A model generated the notes under the pieces. The model did no database searches. It saw only the letters and a program-made list of their open reading frames with translations, and had not been told where the DNA came from. From the NCBI GenBank assembly GCA_944989445.1, contig CALYLW010001097.1:687598-751597 (forward strand): DNA of 64,000 nt, written 5' to 3'. Below are positions 44,213 through 56,174 of this stretch, one piece after another. This stretch comes from Ampullaceana balthica. Its lineage: Eukaryota > Mollusca > Gastropoda > Lymnaeidae. The translations under genes were made by a program, and so were the position numbers. Position 1 is the stretch's first letter. Each line of letters begins with the position of its first letter.

Positions 44213-45284
44213 TTTAGTTCCTCGGGATCTAAATATAGCTATGATTACAGTACTCATTTGTTGCAAGTTTGTATTTAGTATTTAGGGCCTCAGTAAGTGT
44301 TCTTTAAGACATTTCGCCCCACTTGATGTGATTGCATTACACAACAGCCTGGTGCCATTTCACTGCGACGCCCTGAGCTAACTTACCAGGTAGGTGGTCC
44401 GTTAGATGCTGCCTGCAAGACCCACATTTGCGATGACCAAAGCCATGTTTCCCCCCGCACCTCAGTGCAGAACCTTTCTTACCGAAGGAAACTCATGATT
44501 TTAAAATATAAAACTACAAAGAACCCAACAAATATATTTGCCATTTTTGCGTCATCAAAATGTGTTTAAATTTAAAACTTAATTAAATTGTGAAACTTTG
44601 TAAAAAATAACAATATGTGTGAGTGTTTGATAATTCAACAATGTTAACATTTCAAATTCGAGGTTATTACTGAAAATAGCGTGTCCCGTTAAAACGGCCC
44701 CGAGATAACGACCCGGTCAAAACGGTCTCCGTCAAAACGGCCCTGACCAAAACGGCCCCAGGCAAATTGTGAACTTTTTTTAAACACAAAATTTACATTT
44801 TTTTGCATTTTAACGTTTTTTTCCAACTTTTTCATCTTTTAAGAAAGTGATAAAATTATAATTGTAAAATTATTTCTTTTGATGTTATTATATTATTTCT
44901 TCTCAACAAACAATTGTTACTTGGTATCATATTGAGTAACTGTTATTAAATTGTTTCTTGTGATGTCATTATTATTGTCTCTTGTGAGCTAAACCTGACA
45001 CTGAATCGTAGAGTGAAAATACTAATATATTTGATTATATTTTTATTTAACATCTATTAGTCCACGGCCGATATGTCAGGAACCGTTTTGTCGGTTATTT
45101 TATCCGAAAAAATAAATATTTCTTGAAATTAAAAAAAAATATGTCAAGGCTTTCCGACTTCTGAGATAAATTTAAAAATTGTGAGATGTTAAATAAATGT
45201 ATATATTTTATACATAAATGGATGGTCTTTACAAGTTAGTGAAAGAAAATTTTGCCCAAAACTCAGAATTTTAAATATAATTGT
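44213..45284. other. Intergenic DNA upstream of PAQR; possible 5' UTR micro-exon
   Basis: On the minus strand a 26-nt stretch at 44412-44387 has a good acceptor (GGGTCTTGCAG) and an excellent donor (CTACCTG|GTAAGTT). It could be a PAQR 5' UTR exon, at low confidence. At 44690-44765 several AAAACGG(C/T)C units recur. The rest is AT-rich and featureless. Confidence 0.35.
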
Positions 45285-46697
45285 TATGTCTATCTCATCT
45301 GTTATAGATGCTTCTTCTATACAGAAGATTATTGCGTCCTATGGTTGTCTATTCTTTTATTTTTATTCGAGTTTTAAATGATAAAGTGATGGTTTTCCAT
45401 GTTTATTCAGACAACCCATTCCACGCCCGAATTCCAGACGGGAAGAAAGAGAATTTGTATGTTTGTTCTTACATACAGAATAAGAAAAGTGTTTTTATCC
45501 TTATGTCTATCTGAGGGTTGTATTAAGTTATCTTTTGTTGTATTAACTTGTATTTCTAAATTAGAATCAATTGCCTTATATATTAGTACTACATTGTACT
45601 TTGTTCTTCTATCCCCTGGTCACTAGAGTGTTTCAAGGTTTAATGAATTAACTAATAGTGTTATTCTTGTCAGTTTCGAAACTTTTTTTGGATTTAATCT
45701 AGTACTTGTATATCAATGTTCTCGCTGGTAGATGTGCCCAACAGATGCATATTCTAGTACAGGTCTCACCAAAGTCAGGTAACATATTCTAGTACAGGTC
45801 TCACCAAAGTCAGGTAACATATCCTAGTACAGGTCTCACCAAAGTCAGGTAACATACTCTAGTACAGGTCTCACCAAAGTCAGGTAACATATTCTAGTAC
45901 AGGTCTCACCAAAGTCAGGTAACATATTCTAGTACAGGTCTCACCAAAGTCAGGTAGCATCTTCTAGTACAGGTTTCACCAAAGTCAGGTAACATTCTAG
46001 TACAGGTCTCACCAAAGTCAGGTAACATTCTAGTACAGGTCTCACCAAAAACAGGTAACATTCTAGTACAGGTCTCACCAAAGTCAGGTAACATTCTAGT
46101 ACAGGTTTCACCAAAGTCAGGTAACATTCTAGTACAGGTCTCACCAAAGTCAGGTAACATACTCTAGTACAGGTCTCACCAAAGTCAGGTAACATATTCT
46201 AGTACAGGTCTCACCAAAGTCAGGTAACATTCTAGTACAGGTGTCACCAAAGTCAGGTAGCATATTCTAGTACAGGTCTCACCAGTCAGATAACATATTC
46301 TAGTACAGGTCTCACCAAAGTCAGGTAACATATTCTATTACAGGTCTCACCAAAGTCAGGTAGCATATTCTAGTACAGGTCTCACCAAAGTCAGGTAACA
46401 TATTCTAGTACAGGTCTCACCAAAGTCAGGTAACATATTCTAGTACAGGTCTCACCAAAGTCAGGTAGCATCTTCTAGTACAGGTCTCACCAAAGTCAGG
46501 TAACATATTCTAGTACAGGTCTCACCAAAGTCAGGTAACATATTCTAGTACAGATCTCACCAAAGTCAGGTACAGGTCTCACCAAAAACAGGTAACATAT
46601 TCTAGTACAGGTCTCACCAAAGTCAGGTAACATATTCTAGTACAGGTCTCACCAAAGTCAGGTAACATATTCTAGTACAGGTCTCACCAAAGTCAGG
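45285..46697 (-). mobile_element. 5'-truncated LINE copy with an internal satellite
   Basis: Matches the 3' UTR and C-terminal codons of the LINE at 1085-4785 (for example CATTCCACGCCCGAATTCC) up to the RPVLEYA region. There it turns into a tandem array of that segment. Frame is lost by small indels. Confidence 0.9.
45757..46697. repeat. 35-bp satellite born from LINE RT-tail codons, ~27 copies
   Basis: Unit CTAGTACAGGTCTCACCAAA plus GTCAGGTAACATATT. The intact LINE reads CTAGTACAGGTCTCACCAAA at 1668-1687, the codons for the LVRPVLE segment. Some units are 32-33 bp. Confidence 0.95.
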
Positions 46698-46756
46698 AAG
46701 CTTTTTAATTTTATTTTAAATACAAAATCCTGAAACTGAAAGAAATTTGATCAAGG

Positions 46757-47440
46757 GGGCATAATCTCACATCAATGAACAGTTTGACAAGGGGACATAA
46801 TCTCACATCAATGAACAGTTTGACAAGGGGACATACTCTCACATCAATGAACAGTTTGACAAGGGGACATAATCGCACATTAATAAACAGTTTGACAAGG
46901 GGACATACTCTCACATCAATGAACAGTTTGACAAGGGGACATAATCTCACATCAATGAACAGTTTGACAAGGGGACATACTCTCACATCAATGAACAGTT
47001 TGACAAGGGGACATACTCTCACATCAATGAACAGTTTAACAAGGGGGCATAATCTCACATCAATGAAAAGTTTGACAAGGGGACATAATCTCACATTAAT
47101 AAACAGTTTGACAAGGCGACATACTCTCACATCAATGAACAGTTTGACAAGGGGACATACTCTCACATCAATGAACAGTTTGACAAGGTGCCATAATCTC
47201 ACATCAATGAACAGTTTGACAAGGGGACATACTCTCACATCAATGAACAGTTTGACAAGGGGAAATAATCTCACATCAATGAACAGTTTAACAAGGGGGC
47301 ATAATCTCACATCAATTAACAGTTTGACAAGGCGACATACTCTCACATCAATGAACAGTTTGACAAGTGGACATAATCTCACATCAATTAACAGTTTGAC
47401 AAGGGGACATAATCTTACATCAATGAACAGTTTAAAAGGG
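46757..47440. repeat. 36-bp satellite, ~19 copies
   Basis: Units contain CACATCAATGAACAGTTTGA then CAAGGGGACATA. ORFs on both strands are repeat artefacts. Confidence 0.95.
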
Positions 47441-47565
47441 TCACTTTATCCCGATTGCTGATACAAAGAATTGAAAATATCTATTTTTTATCAAATACGC
47501 ATGTGTTAATGTCAAGTGCCACCTTAGACACTGGGCGCACAAAATTGTGTTAACAGTAACACGCA

Positions 47566-48297
47566 GGCCAACATAAGTAACAGGCAGACCAACATAAGTA
47601 ACACAGATACCAACATAGAAGTCACACAGATACCAACACAAGTCACACAGAGACGAACATGAGTAACACAGAGACCAACATAAGTAACACAGAGACCAAC
47701 ATAAGTAACACAGAGACCAACATGAGTAACACAGAGACCAACATGAGTAACACAGAGACCAACATGAGTAACACAGAGACCAACATGAGTAACACAGAGA
47801 CGAACATGAGTAACACAGAGACCAACATAAGTAACACAGAGACCAACATGAGTAACACAGAGACCAACATGAGTAACACAGAGACCAACATGAGTAACAC
47901 AGAGACCAACATAAGTAACACAGAGACCAACATAAGTAACACAGAGACCAACATAAGTAACACAGAGACCAACATGAGTAACACAGAGACCAACATGAGT
48001 AACACACACACCAACATAAGTAACACGCACACCAACATAAGTAACACAGAGACCAACATAAGTAACACAGACCAACATAAGTAACACAGAGACCAACATA
48101 AGTAACACAGAGACCAACATGAGTAACACAGAGACCAACATGAGTAACACAAACACCAACATAAGTAACACAGAGACCAACATAAGTAACACAGACCAAC
48201 ATAAGTAACACAGAGACCAACATAAGTAACACAGAGACCAACATGAGTAACACAGAGACCAACATAAGTTACACAGAGACCAACATAAGTTACACAA
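47566..48297. repeat. 21-bp satellite, ~34 copies
   Basis: AGTAACACAGAGACCAACAT plus A/G. Variants include CACACACC and missing GAGA. Confidence 0.95.
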
Positions 48298-48429
48298 GCT
48301 ATTTTACTATTACATTTTAGAAGTGGAATTTTGATTACAATAATTTGTAGGCACATCATTCAATAAGTTTTAAAAATCCAGGTAAAAAAAAATAATAAAA
48401 AAAGACTGCCAATAAAAGTTTGTCATCTT

Positions 48430-48435
48430 TTTATT
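48430..48435 (-). terminator. AATAAA poly(A) signal, candidate syntaxin 3' end
   Basis: The minus strand reads CCACCAATAAAAAGATG. It lies 3.7 kb after the last syntaxin stop with no other gene between, so a long 3' UTR (to ~48.4 kb) is plausible but unproven. Confidence 0.4.
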
Positions 48436-48679
48436 GGTGGAATACAAGACTTGACAAGTATCACATAATTAACATCTGTCACACATCACATAATTAACAT
48501 CTGTCACATATCACATAATAAACTTGTGTCACATGACTAAACAAAGTATTGCTTACTTAGTGTGACATCCTAGGATTGACTTTTAGAGCATTCATTTCTA
48601 TCACTTATTATTTAGACAAAAGTTCTCCACTATCTCTTCCTGTACATTTATTCTTCTATGAAATTCAAAATGTTTACAA

Positions 48680-48800
48680 AGTTTATTATCTTAGTATTAT
48701 CTTAGTATTATCTTAGTATTATCTTAGTATTATCTTAGTATTATCTTAGTATTATCTTAGTATTATCTTAGTATTATCTTAGTATTATCTTAGTATTATC
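48680..48800. repeat. 11-bp tandem repeat, ~11 copies
   Basis: ATTATCTTAGT repeats. Confidence 0.95.
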
Positions 48801-49017
48801 TCATTCAAGTTTAGAATCTTTGTTTTCCACTAAAATGTTCCCACCAGTTGATCACATCTACTGCTCACTGGACAAGGAAACAAACAAAAAAATGTTGGCA
48901 TACCAGCAACGATAAATAATACTAAAGTACAAAACAAAATTAGTGCTCTGTTCAACTATGACATCAATTGGTTGTGTATAGGCTCTAAGACTGCCAGTGA
49001 CCCAAATATCCAGCACA

Positions 49018-49112
49018 TCCAACCAATGTACTGGATATATGGATCATCTATAGAACCAATGTACTGGATATATGGATCATCTATAGAACCAATGCACTGG
49101 ATATATGAATCA
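49018..49112. repeat. 32-bp tandem repeat, 3 copies
   Basis: Units contain CCAATGTACTGGATATATGG. Confidence 0.9.
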
Positions 49113-49119
49113 TTCATAG

Positions 49120-50160
49120 AGCAAACTCTTTTAAACATTTTTGCAGACATTTCTAAATCTCTCCGCCCAAATGATCCAACTGCCTGGCCAGTTCTTATTG
49201 TAACTGTATTATAAAACAAAACAATGTGCACATAAATTGATTATTTTCTAAAGTTGAAAATAAAACACCAATGATCACAAAATAAATATTGATATATGTA
49301 TTTACACAAAGTAATTTTATTTATTTGAATGTTTTATTTACAAATTAAATAGAAGAGCCTTAAAAATCAAGGGAGGCCACCTTCTTGTGCAGACCAAATC
49401 ATGGATTTTTTTTGTGGGGCAGCTTGGTATGTCTTTGTAAGACAGCAAAGATTGCATTATTATGTTAACACATGCCAAGTAATGGAGCATCATTTTCTTA
49501 CAACTGTATTGTATACATACAACTAATGCTACAATTTTATCTGACAAACTAGTTTACAAGACAAAAAAAGGGGTGAACTTTAGAATAGCAATTAATAGAA
49601 CACCAAATGTTGACACACTTTTTAAAAATGTAACAATTTATAAATTAAAGTTTTCTCAAAGATTGAATCAACTAAGACATAACTAGGTATGTATCAGAAT
49701 ATAACTTTGGGGATGTGCCCATGGGCATAAGGAGCCCCAGTTGCTATTATGTAATGCCCACGGGCATGAGATGTCCTAGTTACAATTGTGGCAATGTAAA
49801 TTTGATTAAAGAGAAACTCTTTTATATTATTCCTTATATGAAAATAAAACCATTAACTTTGCTGGGCATAAAATATCTGTACAGTAGTAGAACCAATGGC
49901 CAAGGTACAAGGTAGAAAAGTTTCTACAGCTTATTGGATTCCTACATAAAACAAAAAGAATTGAATTTTTCTATCTTTAAATGCATGTTATGAATGAATT
50001 TTGTTTAAAAAGAAGTTTTTAAAAAAATTCAAAACTCCTATTGTTTTAACACAATGAGTTCTCTGTACAAGAGAAATGTGCAGAGCACGGTAAGGTCAAG
50101 GTCAGAGCACGGTAAGGTCAAGGGAACCAATGAAACTGACACCTCAGATTTGGAATGTAG
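49120..50160. other. Probable syntaxin 3' UTR or intergenic DNA
   Basis: AT-rich. A local ~50-bp imperfect duplication lies at 49705-49790 (GCCCATGGGCATAAGG / GCCCACGGGCATGAG). No gene was recognised. Confidence 0.4.
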
Positions 50161-50167
50161 AAACAAT

Positions 50168-50750
50168 GATGTTTGGTGTTGGTGTTTGGTGTTGATGTTT
50201 GGTGTTGATGTTGGTGTTTGGTGTGATGTTTGGTGTTTGGTGTTGATGTTTGGTGTTGATGTTTGGTGTTGGTGTTTGGTGTTGATGTTTGGTGTTGATG
50301 TTTGGTGTTGATGTTTGGTGTTGATGTTTGGTGTTGGTGTTTGGTATTGATGTTTGGTGTTTGGTGTTGATGTTTGGTGTTGATGTTTGGTGTTGATGTT
50401 TGGTGTTTGGTGTTGATGTTTGGTGTTGGTGTTTGGTGTTGATGTTTGGTGTTGATGTTTGGTGTTGATGTTTGGTGTTGATGTTTGGTGTTGATGTTTG
50501 GTGTTGATGTTTGGTGTTGATGTTTGGTGTTGGTGTTTGGTGTTGATGTTTGGTGTTGGTGTTTGGTGTTGATGTTTGGTGTTGATGTTTGGTGTTGATG
50601 TTTGGTGTTGATGTTTGGTGTTGGTGTTTGGTGTTGATGTTTGGTGTTGATGTTTGGTGTTGATGTTTGGTGTTGATGTTTGGTGTTGGTGTTTGGTGTT
50701 GATGTTTGGTGTTGATGTTTGGTGTTGATGTTTGGTGTTGATGTTTGTTG
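50168..50750. repeat. 13-bp satellite, ~45 copies
   Basis: GTTGATGTTTGGT with GTTGGTGTTTGGT variants and a few shortened units. Confidence 0.95.
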
Positions 50751-50807
50751 TAGGGGGGAATCAAACAGAATGAAATGGTGACATCAGCTGGGACTGTACT
50801 CATTGGC

Positions 50808-51345
50808 TGCATGTCTCCTTTATAGGCTGCATGTCTCCTTTATAGGCTACATGTCTCCTTTATAGGCTACATGTCTCTTTATAGGCTGCATGTCTCTTTA
50901 TAGGCTGCATGTCTCCTTTATAGGCTGCATGTCTCCTTTATAGGCTGCATGTCTCCTTTATAGGCTGCATGTCTCCTTTATAGGCTGCATGTCTCCTTTA
51001 TAGGCTGCATGTCTCCTTTATAGGCTACATGTATCCTTTATAGGCTGCATGTCTCCTTTATAGGCTGCATGTCGCCTTTATAGGCTACATGTCTCCTTTA
51101 TAGGCTGCATGTCTCCTTTATAGGCTGCATGTCTCCTTTATAGGCTGCATGTCTCCTTTATAGGCTGCATGTCTCCTTTATAGGCTACATGTCTCCTTTA
51201 TAGGCTACATGTCTCCTTTATTGGCTACATGTCTCCTTTATTGGCTACATGTCTCCTTTATAGACTACATGTCTCCTTTATAGGCTACATGTCTCCTGTA
51301 TAGGCTACACGTCTCCTTTATAGGCTACATATCTCCTTTATAGGT
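50808..51345. repeat. 20-bp satellite, ~27 copies
   Basis: GGCTGCATGTCTCCTTTATA with a G/A variant (GCTACATG) that clusters at the left and right ends of the array. Confidence 0.95.
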
Positions 51346-52111
51346 TAAATAACACTTCATAAGCATCTTTTCAAACAATGTTCCCTTAAAGCTACATGGC
51401 AGGGCAGATATCTAACCCACGCCGCGCAGCCATTTAGAATTAAAGCGCAGTGAATTTTGCTAAGGATAATATAACATCTGTGTTTGTAGGATATAAAATC
51501 TTAGAAAAAAATAAATGCTGTGCAACTTTGCACATGAGTTTGGTATTGTTGCAACAGGACCAACAAACCTTAGAGGAAACATTGCTTTCAAGGTTCAAAT
51601 AATCCTATATGAAAATAAGAAAAATTCCTGTTATAACTAATGAAATCATTTTAAAAGTTTAAAAATAGATGAAGTTTTGAGTCTAAAAATAGATGAAGTT
51701 TTGAGTCTTGAAATGTTTAGTATTAAATGATCATCTAAATCTGTGGTTCTAACATGGCAAAATTAATCTTATTTGTTCAAATATGTTGGACTGACAGAAT
51801 GAAAAACAAGTGAACTCTTAACTCTATCAAAAACTGAGAGGTTGCAGTGAAGGTCACGTCTGCTCTTATTTCATCCAAGGGCCGAGGCAGATATCAGCAA
51901 TGTTTGCCTACGCGAAACGTTCATCCACACATTTAGGTCTTAGATATCAGCAATGTTTGCCTACCATCCACACATTTAGGTCTTCAGACATCAAAACTAT
52001 AAGTTAAATCAAATATTGTTCAGTTCACTTAGGGATTACTGTGAGTCCATACAACAGCTTGTCTGAACACAAGCCTGGTCCTGGACGATGTTTGCTGTGC
52101 TTGTAGAGAGC
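51346..52111. other. Probable syntaxin 3' UTR, nothing recognised
   Basis: No array of note. A two-copy ~25-bp duplication (AGATATCAGCAATGTTTGCC) lies at 51890-51965. Confidence 0.4.
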
Positions 52112-52204
52112 TCACTTGACGGACAAGTAGATGATGAGAGACAAGATGAGAATGATGCAGCATACAACAATGATCAGAATGCAACATTTACGCCGAGACT
52201 TGGT
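52112..52204 (-). CDS. STX: Syntaxin-7/12-like, alternative terminal exon B (membrane anchor)
   Basis: The acceptor CCTTGTGTCCACAG opens a phase-0 exon of 31 codons: TKSRRKCC, then a hydrophobic anchor (ILIIVVCCIILILSLIIYL), then SVK-stop. Basic residues before the anchor and a short luminal end are typical of tail-anchored Qa-SNAREs of the endosomal syntaxin 7/12 type. It joins in frame to ARDYQ of the exon at 57448-57530. Cys pairs at the membrane edge could be palmitoylated (inference). It is downstream of the rival exon A. Confidence 0.8.
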   Translation of the reverse strand, partial: TKSRRKCCILIIVVCCIILILSLIIYLSVK

Positions 52205-52227
52205 CTGTGGACACAAGGGAAGAAAGG

Positions 52228-52315
52228 GACAATCATATATATTGAGTCTAAAAGAGGACATTCATATATATTGAGTCTAAAAGGGGACAATCATATATAT
52301 TGAGTCTAAAAGAAT
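52228..52315. repeat. ~30-bp repeat upstream of exon B acceptor, 3 copies
   Basis: Units contain ACAATCATATATATTGAGTC. On the minus strand they carry TTTTAG followed by ACTCAAT, and start ~25 nt upstream of the exon B acceptor. Confidence 0.85.
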
Positions 52316-52554
52316 GTTACTGCTATCCAAAGCCTTACAGAAATGACAACAGCTAACAAACATATTTCTAGATTAATTTTACCAATACTCACTCAGCATT
52401 TAATCAGGACCTTATAAGGTCATTCATTTGTTTAGATACGGAGACAAATAAATTAAAAGAACAACAAAAAAAAAGGCCAAACTGAATACATCTAAAATAA
52501 AATGACAACAAAAATGAACTAAAAACCTGTGGCAATGTCAGGGAGAACTTCCTG

Positions 52555-52650
52555 TTAATTTTTCACACTGAGGCCAATGATAAGGCCAATAATACCCAGA
52601 ATAACCAGAACTATGATCAAAATACAGCATTTTTTTCGCCGTGCACTTGA
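52555..52650 (-). CDS. STX: Syntaxin-7/12-like, alternative terminal exon A (membrane anchor)
   Basis: The acceptor ATTTATTTTCAG opens a phase-0 exon of 32 codons: SSARRKKCC, an anchor (ILIIVLVILGIIGLIIGL), then SVKN-stop. It also joins directly to ARDYQ. Exons A and B align along their length (basic patch, CCILII, anchor, LSVK), so they are diverged tandem duplicates. Since A has its own stop, including A gives one isoform and skipping it gives the B isoform. Anchor residues differ: A is Gly/Ile-rich, B has more Cys, Ser and Leu. Confidence 0.8.
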   Translation of the reverse strand, partial: SSARRKKCCILIIVLVILGIIGLIIGLSVKN

Positions 52651-53528
52651 CTGAAAATAAATAAAATTCATGCAAAATAATTAAGAAAATATAAATCAAT
52701 AAGCAGCAAATTAAATTTTAAAAAAAACAACAACAAAACAAGAGGTAAACTAAAATATAAAATAAATCCATCTAATGAATCTATCCAATGGACACATGAA
52801 AAGACAACAGAGTTGAACTTATAGATCATAAAAGTCTAAATCAGTGATTCACCAAATAGAGGGTTAAACTTATTTTTATTAATAGTTTTTTTTTAATTTG
52901 GAATATGAAAACATTTGATGCTAGTAATTAAAATTATTTTGAATTTATAATTAAAATGTGCCCTTAAATTTTATGCTTAGTATCATCAAGACCAGTATGA
53001 CTAATTTTAAAAAATGATAATTAAAAGAAATAACTACAAAAAGGGGAAAATTACTGATCTATGTCTATAGAAAAAAGGTAGATACATTTTGTAAGCAAAA
53101 CAAAAGACATTGAAAGCAATAATAAACATGTGTTCAGTTGTTTACTATACTAACATTTAATCTCATTTTAAACAACAACTTCACTTAATAGCGCACAACG
53201 TCATCATTCTCAACTATCATATCATAGCAGTTTTGGCCTTCAACTTCAATGTTTGACCATTATCTCACATGTTGCTCAAAGTTTGGTAATGAGCTTTACT
53301 AAACATAACTGAAATGTTATCACTCAAGGAAGCATGTAGCTGTAAATGGTGTATTAAGGACTCCATAGGTCAGGGGTCAGGTTCATATGTCAGGGGTTGA
53401 GTCCATAGGTCAGGTCAATAGGTCTGGTCCTAGAGCTCTCATAAATTAAAGGTTTGTTTAAGATAGGCAAAGAATACTTGAACAGTACAAAGAAAGGATG
53501 GACAGTCGGGACAGTCTAGTAAACACCA
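52651..53528. other. Syntaxin intron, nothing recognised
   Basis: AT-rich intron DNA without arrays until 53529. A few short GGTCAGG-type repeats lie near 53370-53420. Confidence 0.5.
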
Positions 53529-53802
53529 CCTGGGAACAGATGAAACTGACCAATGCCCCAGGGGAACAGATGAAACTGACCAATGTCCCAGGGGAACAGA
53601 TGAAACTGACCAATGCCCCAGGGGAACAGATGAAACTGACCAATGCCCCAGGGGAACAGATGAAACTGACCAATGCCCCAGGGGAACAGATGAAACTGAC
53701 CAATGCCCCAGGGGAACAGATGAAACTGACCAATGCCCCAGGGGAACAGATGAAACTGACCAATGCCCCAGGGGAACAGATGAAACTGACCAATGCCCCA
53801 GA
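53529..53802. repeat. 30-bp satellite, 9 copies
   Basis: Units contain CCAATGCCCCAGGGGAACAG then ATGAAACTGA, with one GCCC to GTCC change. The open frame is an artefact. Confidence 0.95.
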
Positions 53803-53859
53803 TTATAGTGGGACCTATCAGTGGATCAACTGCCAAAACCTGACTTGAATAAATCTTAA

Positions 53860-55224
53860 CTCTTTTTCTCCGGAACAACGCTACCATCGTTGATTTTAAA
53901 ATGACATTTTTGACGATCAACAATGCCAGCGTTGATTTATTAAAACTGAATTGTTTCGTTTCTTTCCTTAACTATTAAACGAAAATTAGTTTTAATGTAA
54001 TCTAGAATGATTTCCCTTAAATAAAAAGTAGGAAATTCTTTGTTTGAATGTAATTTCACCACAAAAGAAGAATTTGAATGGCTTGTTTTTATTTTCATTT
54101 TTACGTTTGTTTACAAACGTGGATATTCAACCAAGACATCTGGTAATTGATCTAATATTATTTTAAATACTACGATGATGAACAAGAAAAAGGTATTCTT
54201 TTTAATTATGATTTACATAGTAATTTTTAATTTCCGATGAATCATGCGCCTAGTGCCTAGTACTAGTAGTTGTAGTGAAATTGACAATGAAGTTGACAAG
54301 TCATCTGTTGATAAACAACAAGCCCCGCCCCCCTCTCAAATGCCTTGATGAACTGATAATATTTCTACTACAAATAATAATATAGACAATGTAGAGTCTA
54401 ATTTGAAAGCTGCTAAATTTTTTCACTAAAATTAAGTGCAATTTTAAATAGAATTTAAAATAATATATAGTTGCAATACATAGTATAGCTTCCAGTTCCA
54501 TTGTAAACATTTCAATTTTCCAATTATTTTCCTGTATGGGTGACCATGGATATTGAACTCTAATTTTTTATTAGTTTGTTTTTTTAATGTGAAATTATTT
54601 CTGTTTGGTGTAAATACGAATATAGTTCAGATAAAACACCATTTCATTATAGTTCAGATAAAACACCATTTCATTATAGTTCAGATAAAACACCATTTCA
54701 TTATAGTTCAGATAAAACACCATTTCATTATAGTTCAGATAAAACACCATTTCATTATAGTTCAGATAAAACACCATTTCATTATAGTTCAGATAAAACA
54801 CCATTTCATTATAGTTCAGATAAAACACCATTTCATTATAGTTCAGATAAAACACCATTTCATTATAGTTCAGATAAAACACCATTTCATTATAGTTCAG
54901 ATAAAACACCATTTCATTATAGTTCAGATAAAACACCATTTCATTACCTTTTGGATACAAATCTAAATGTTTGTCACTTTGAAAGTAGTTTTGTAAAACA
55001 AATGTGCTGGTTTTTTTTATTTTTATTTTCACTAAAACAAAATCATATCATTTTATTATAATAAAGTCATGAGTCTGTGTTGCCTGAAAACTTCATTCTT
55101 TTCTTTTTAATTCAATACAAAATATATCATTATCTGCTAAATAATAAAAAAGTTATTAACATTTTAAGTTAGCCACAATAGATGATTCCATCAGAATGAG
55201 GAGAATAATTCCGGAGAAAAAGAG
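53860..55224. mobile_element. Non-autonomous piggyBac-like element (1.37 kb)
   Basis: Perfect 16-bp inverted repeats CTCTTTTTCTCCGGAA are flanked on both sides by TTAA (53856-53859 and 55225-55228), the piggyBac target duplication. Subterminal inverted motifs CAACGCTACCATCGTTGA follow on the left. A short relic near 54260-54350 translates to an acidic stretch (SEIDNEVDKSSVDKQQAPPP) that resembles the N-terminus of piggyBac-like transposases. No catalytic domain remains. It carries an internal 27-bp satellite and lies in the syntaxin intron. Confidence 0.85.
54620..54945. repeat. 27-bp satellite inside the piggyBac-like element, ~12 copies
   Basis: Essentially perfect units containing TATAGTTCAGATAAAACACC. 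High purity suggests recent expansion. Confidence 0.95.
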
Positions 55225-55539
55225 TTAACTAAAGGTGTGACCTATACACTATCTATACAGTAACTAATGAAACAACATATTGTCTTATCTAACCAAAGAT
55301 TTATAATTAAGCAATTAGAAGACTAGAACTTTCCATTCTATTGAATTGAATAGTTGGTACTAGCTGAGTTTTACACCGGTAAAAAATACAGTTGTAGAAA
55401 ATATGGATTGTTGACCCCTACCCAAAAAGTCACTGGTCCACTATATATTACTGCTTGGGTCACATCAAAGACAAATGTATCTTTGGACTTTTTATACAAC
55501 AAATCTTTTCAACTCAAAGGTCCTGCATACTCATTGCAA

Positions 55540-55918
55540 CAACACCAAGATACAACTGTTTACCCATTGCAACAAGACCAAGATACAACTGTTTACCCAT
55601 TGCAACAAGACCAAGATACAACTGTTTACCCATTGCAACAAGACCAAAATACAACTGTTTACCCATTGCAACAAGACCAAGATACAACTGTTTACCCATT
55701 GCAACAAGACCAAGATACAACTGTTTACCCATTGCAACAAGACCAGGATACAACTGTTTACCCATTGCAACAAGACCACGATACAACTGTTTACCCATTG
55801 CAACAAGACCAAGATACAACTGTTTACCCATTGCAACAAGACCAAGATACAACTGTTTACCCATTGCAACAAGACCACGATACAACTGTTTACCCATTGC
55901 TAAAAACACCACGATACA
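55540..55918. repeat. 33-bp satellite, ~12 copies
   Basis: Units contain ACAACTGTTTACCCATTGCA then ACAAGACCAAGAT. All three + frames and two minus frames stay open because of the period. Confidence 0.95.
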
Positions 55919-56174
55919 ACTGTTAACTCTTTGTCACCAAAAAACTTGGATGGTAATGAATGTTTAAAGACAAGGTAAATTAATGGTTTGTTTCATTAAC
56001 TGTAGCTAACTTTTTCCTTATAACCTTTTCTTGTGTATACATCTTTATTCAGCTCAAACCATACTTTATTTAGCTCATGCCATAGTGCCACACAATTAAT
56101 GATGAATCAGACATTGAAGGTTTCTTGGTGTACTACTTTCATGTTTTTAACTATGCTGTTTACAGGTTTGGTTG

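Noticed and set aside
44690..44765. AAAACGGCC-type repeats as a transposon end
   Set aside because: No matching inverted end or target duplication could be found nearby.
46711..48359. Several 140-270 residue frames on both strands
   Set aside because: Pure translation of 36-bp and 21-bp satellites; low complexity and overlapping in all phases.
48956..49231. 91-residue minus-strand frame as a syntaxin exon
   Set aside because: Contains a 3-copy repeat (DDPYIQYIGS), no splice sites in register and lies after both terminal syntaxin exons.
55354..55967. Gln/Asp-rich 190-residue frame and overlapping frames
   Set aside because: Made by a 33-bp repeat; open in three phases on one strand and two on the other.
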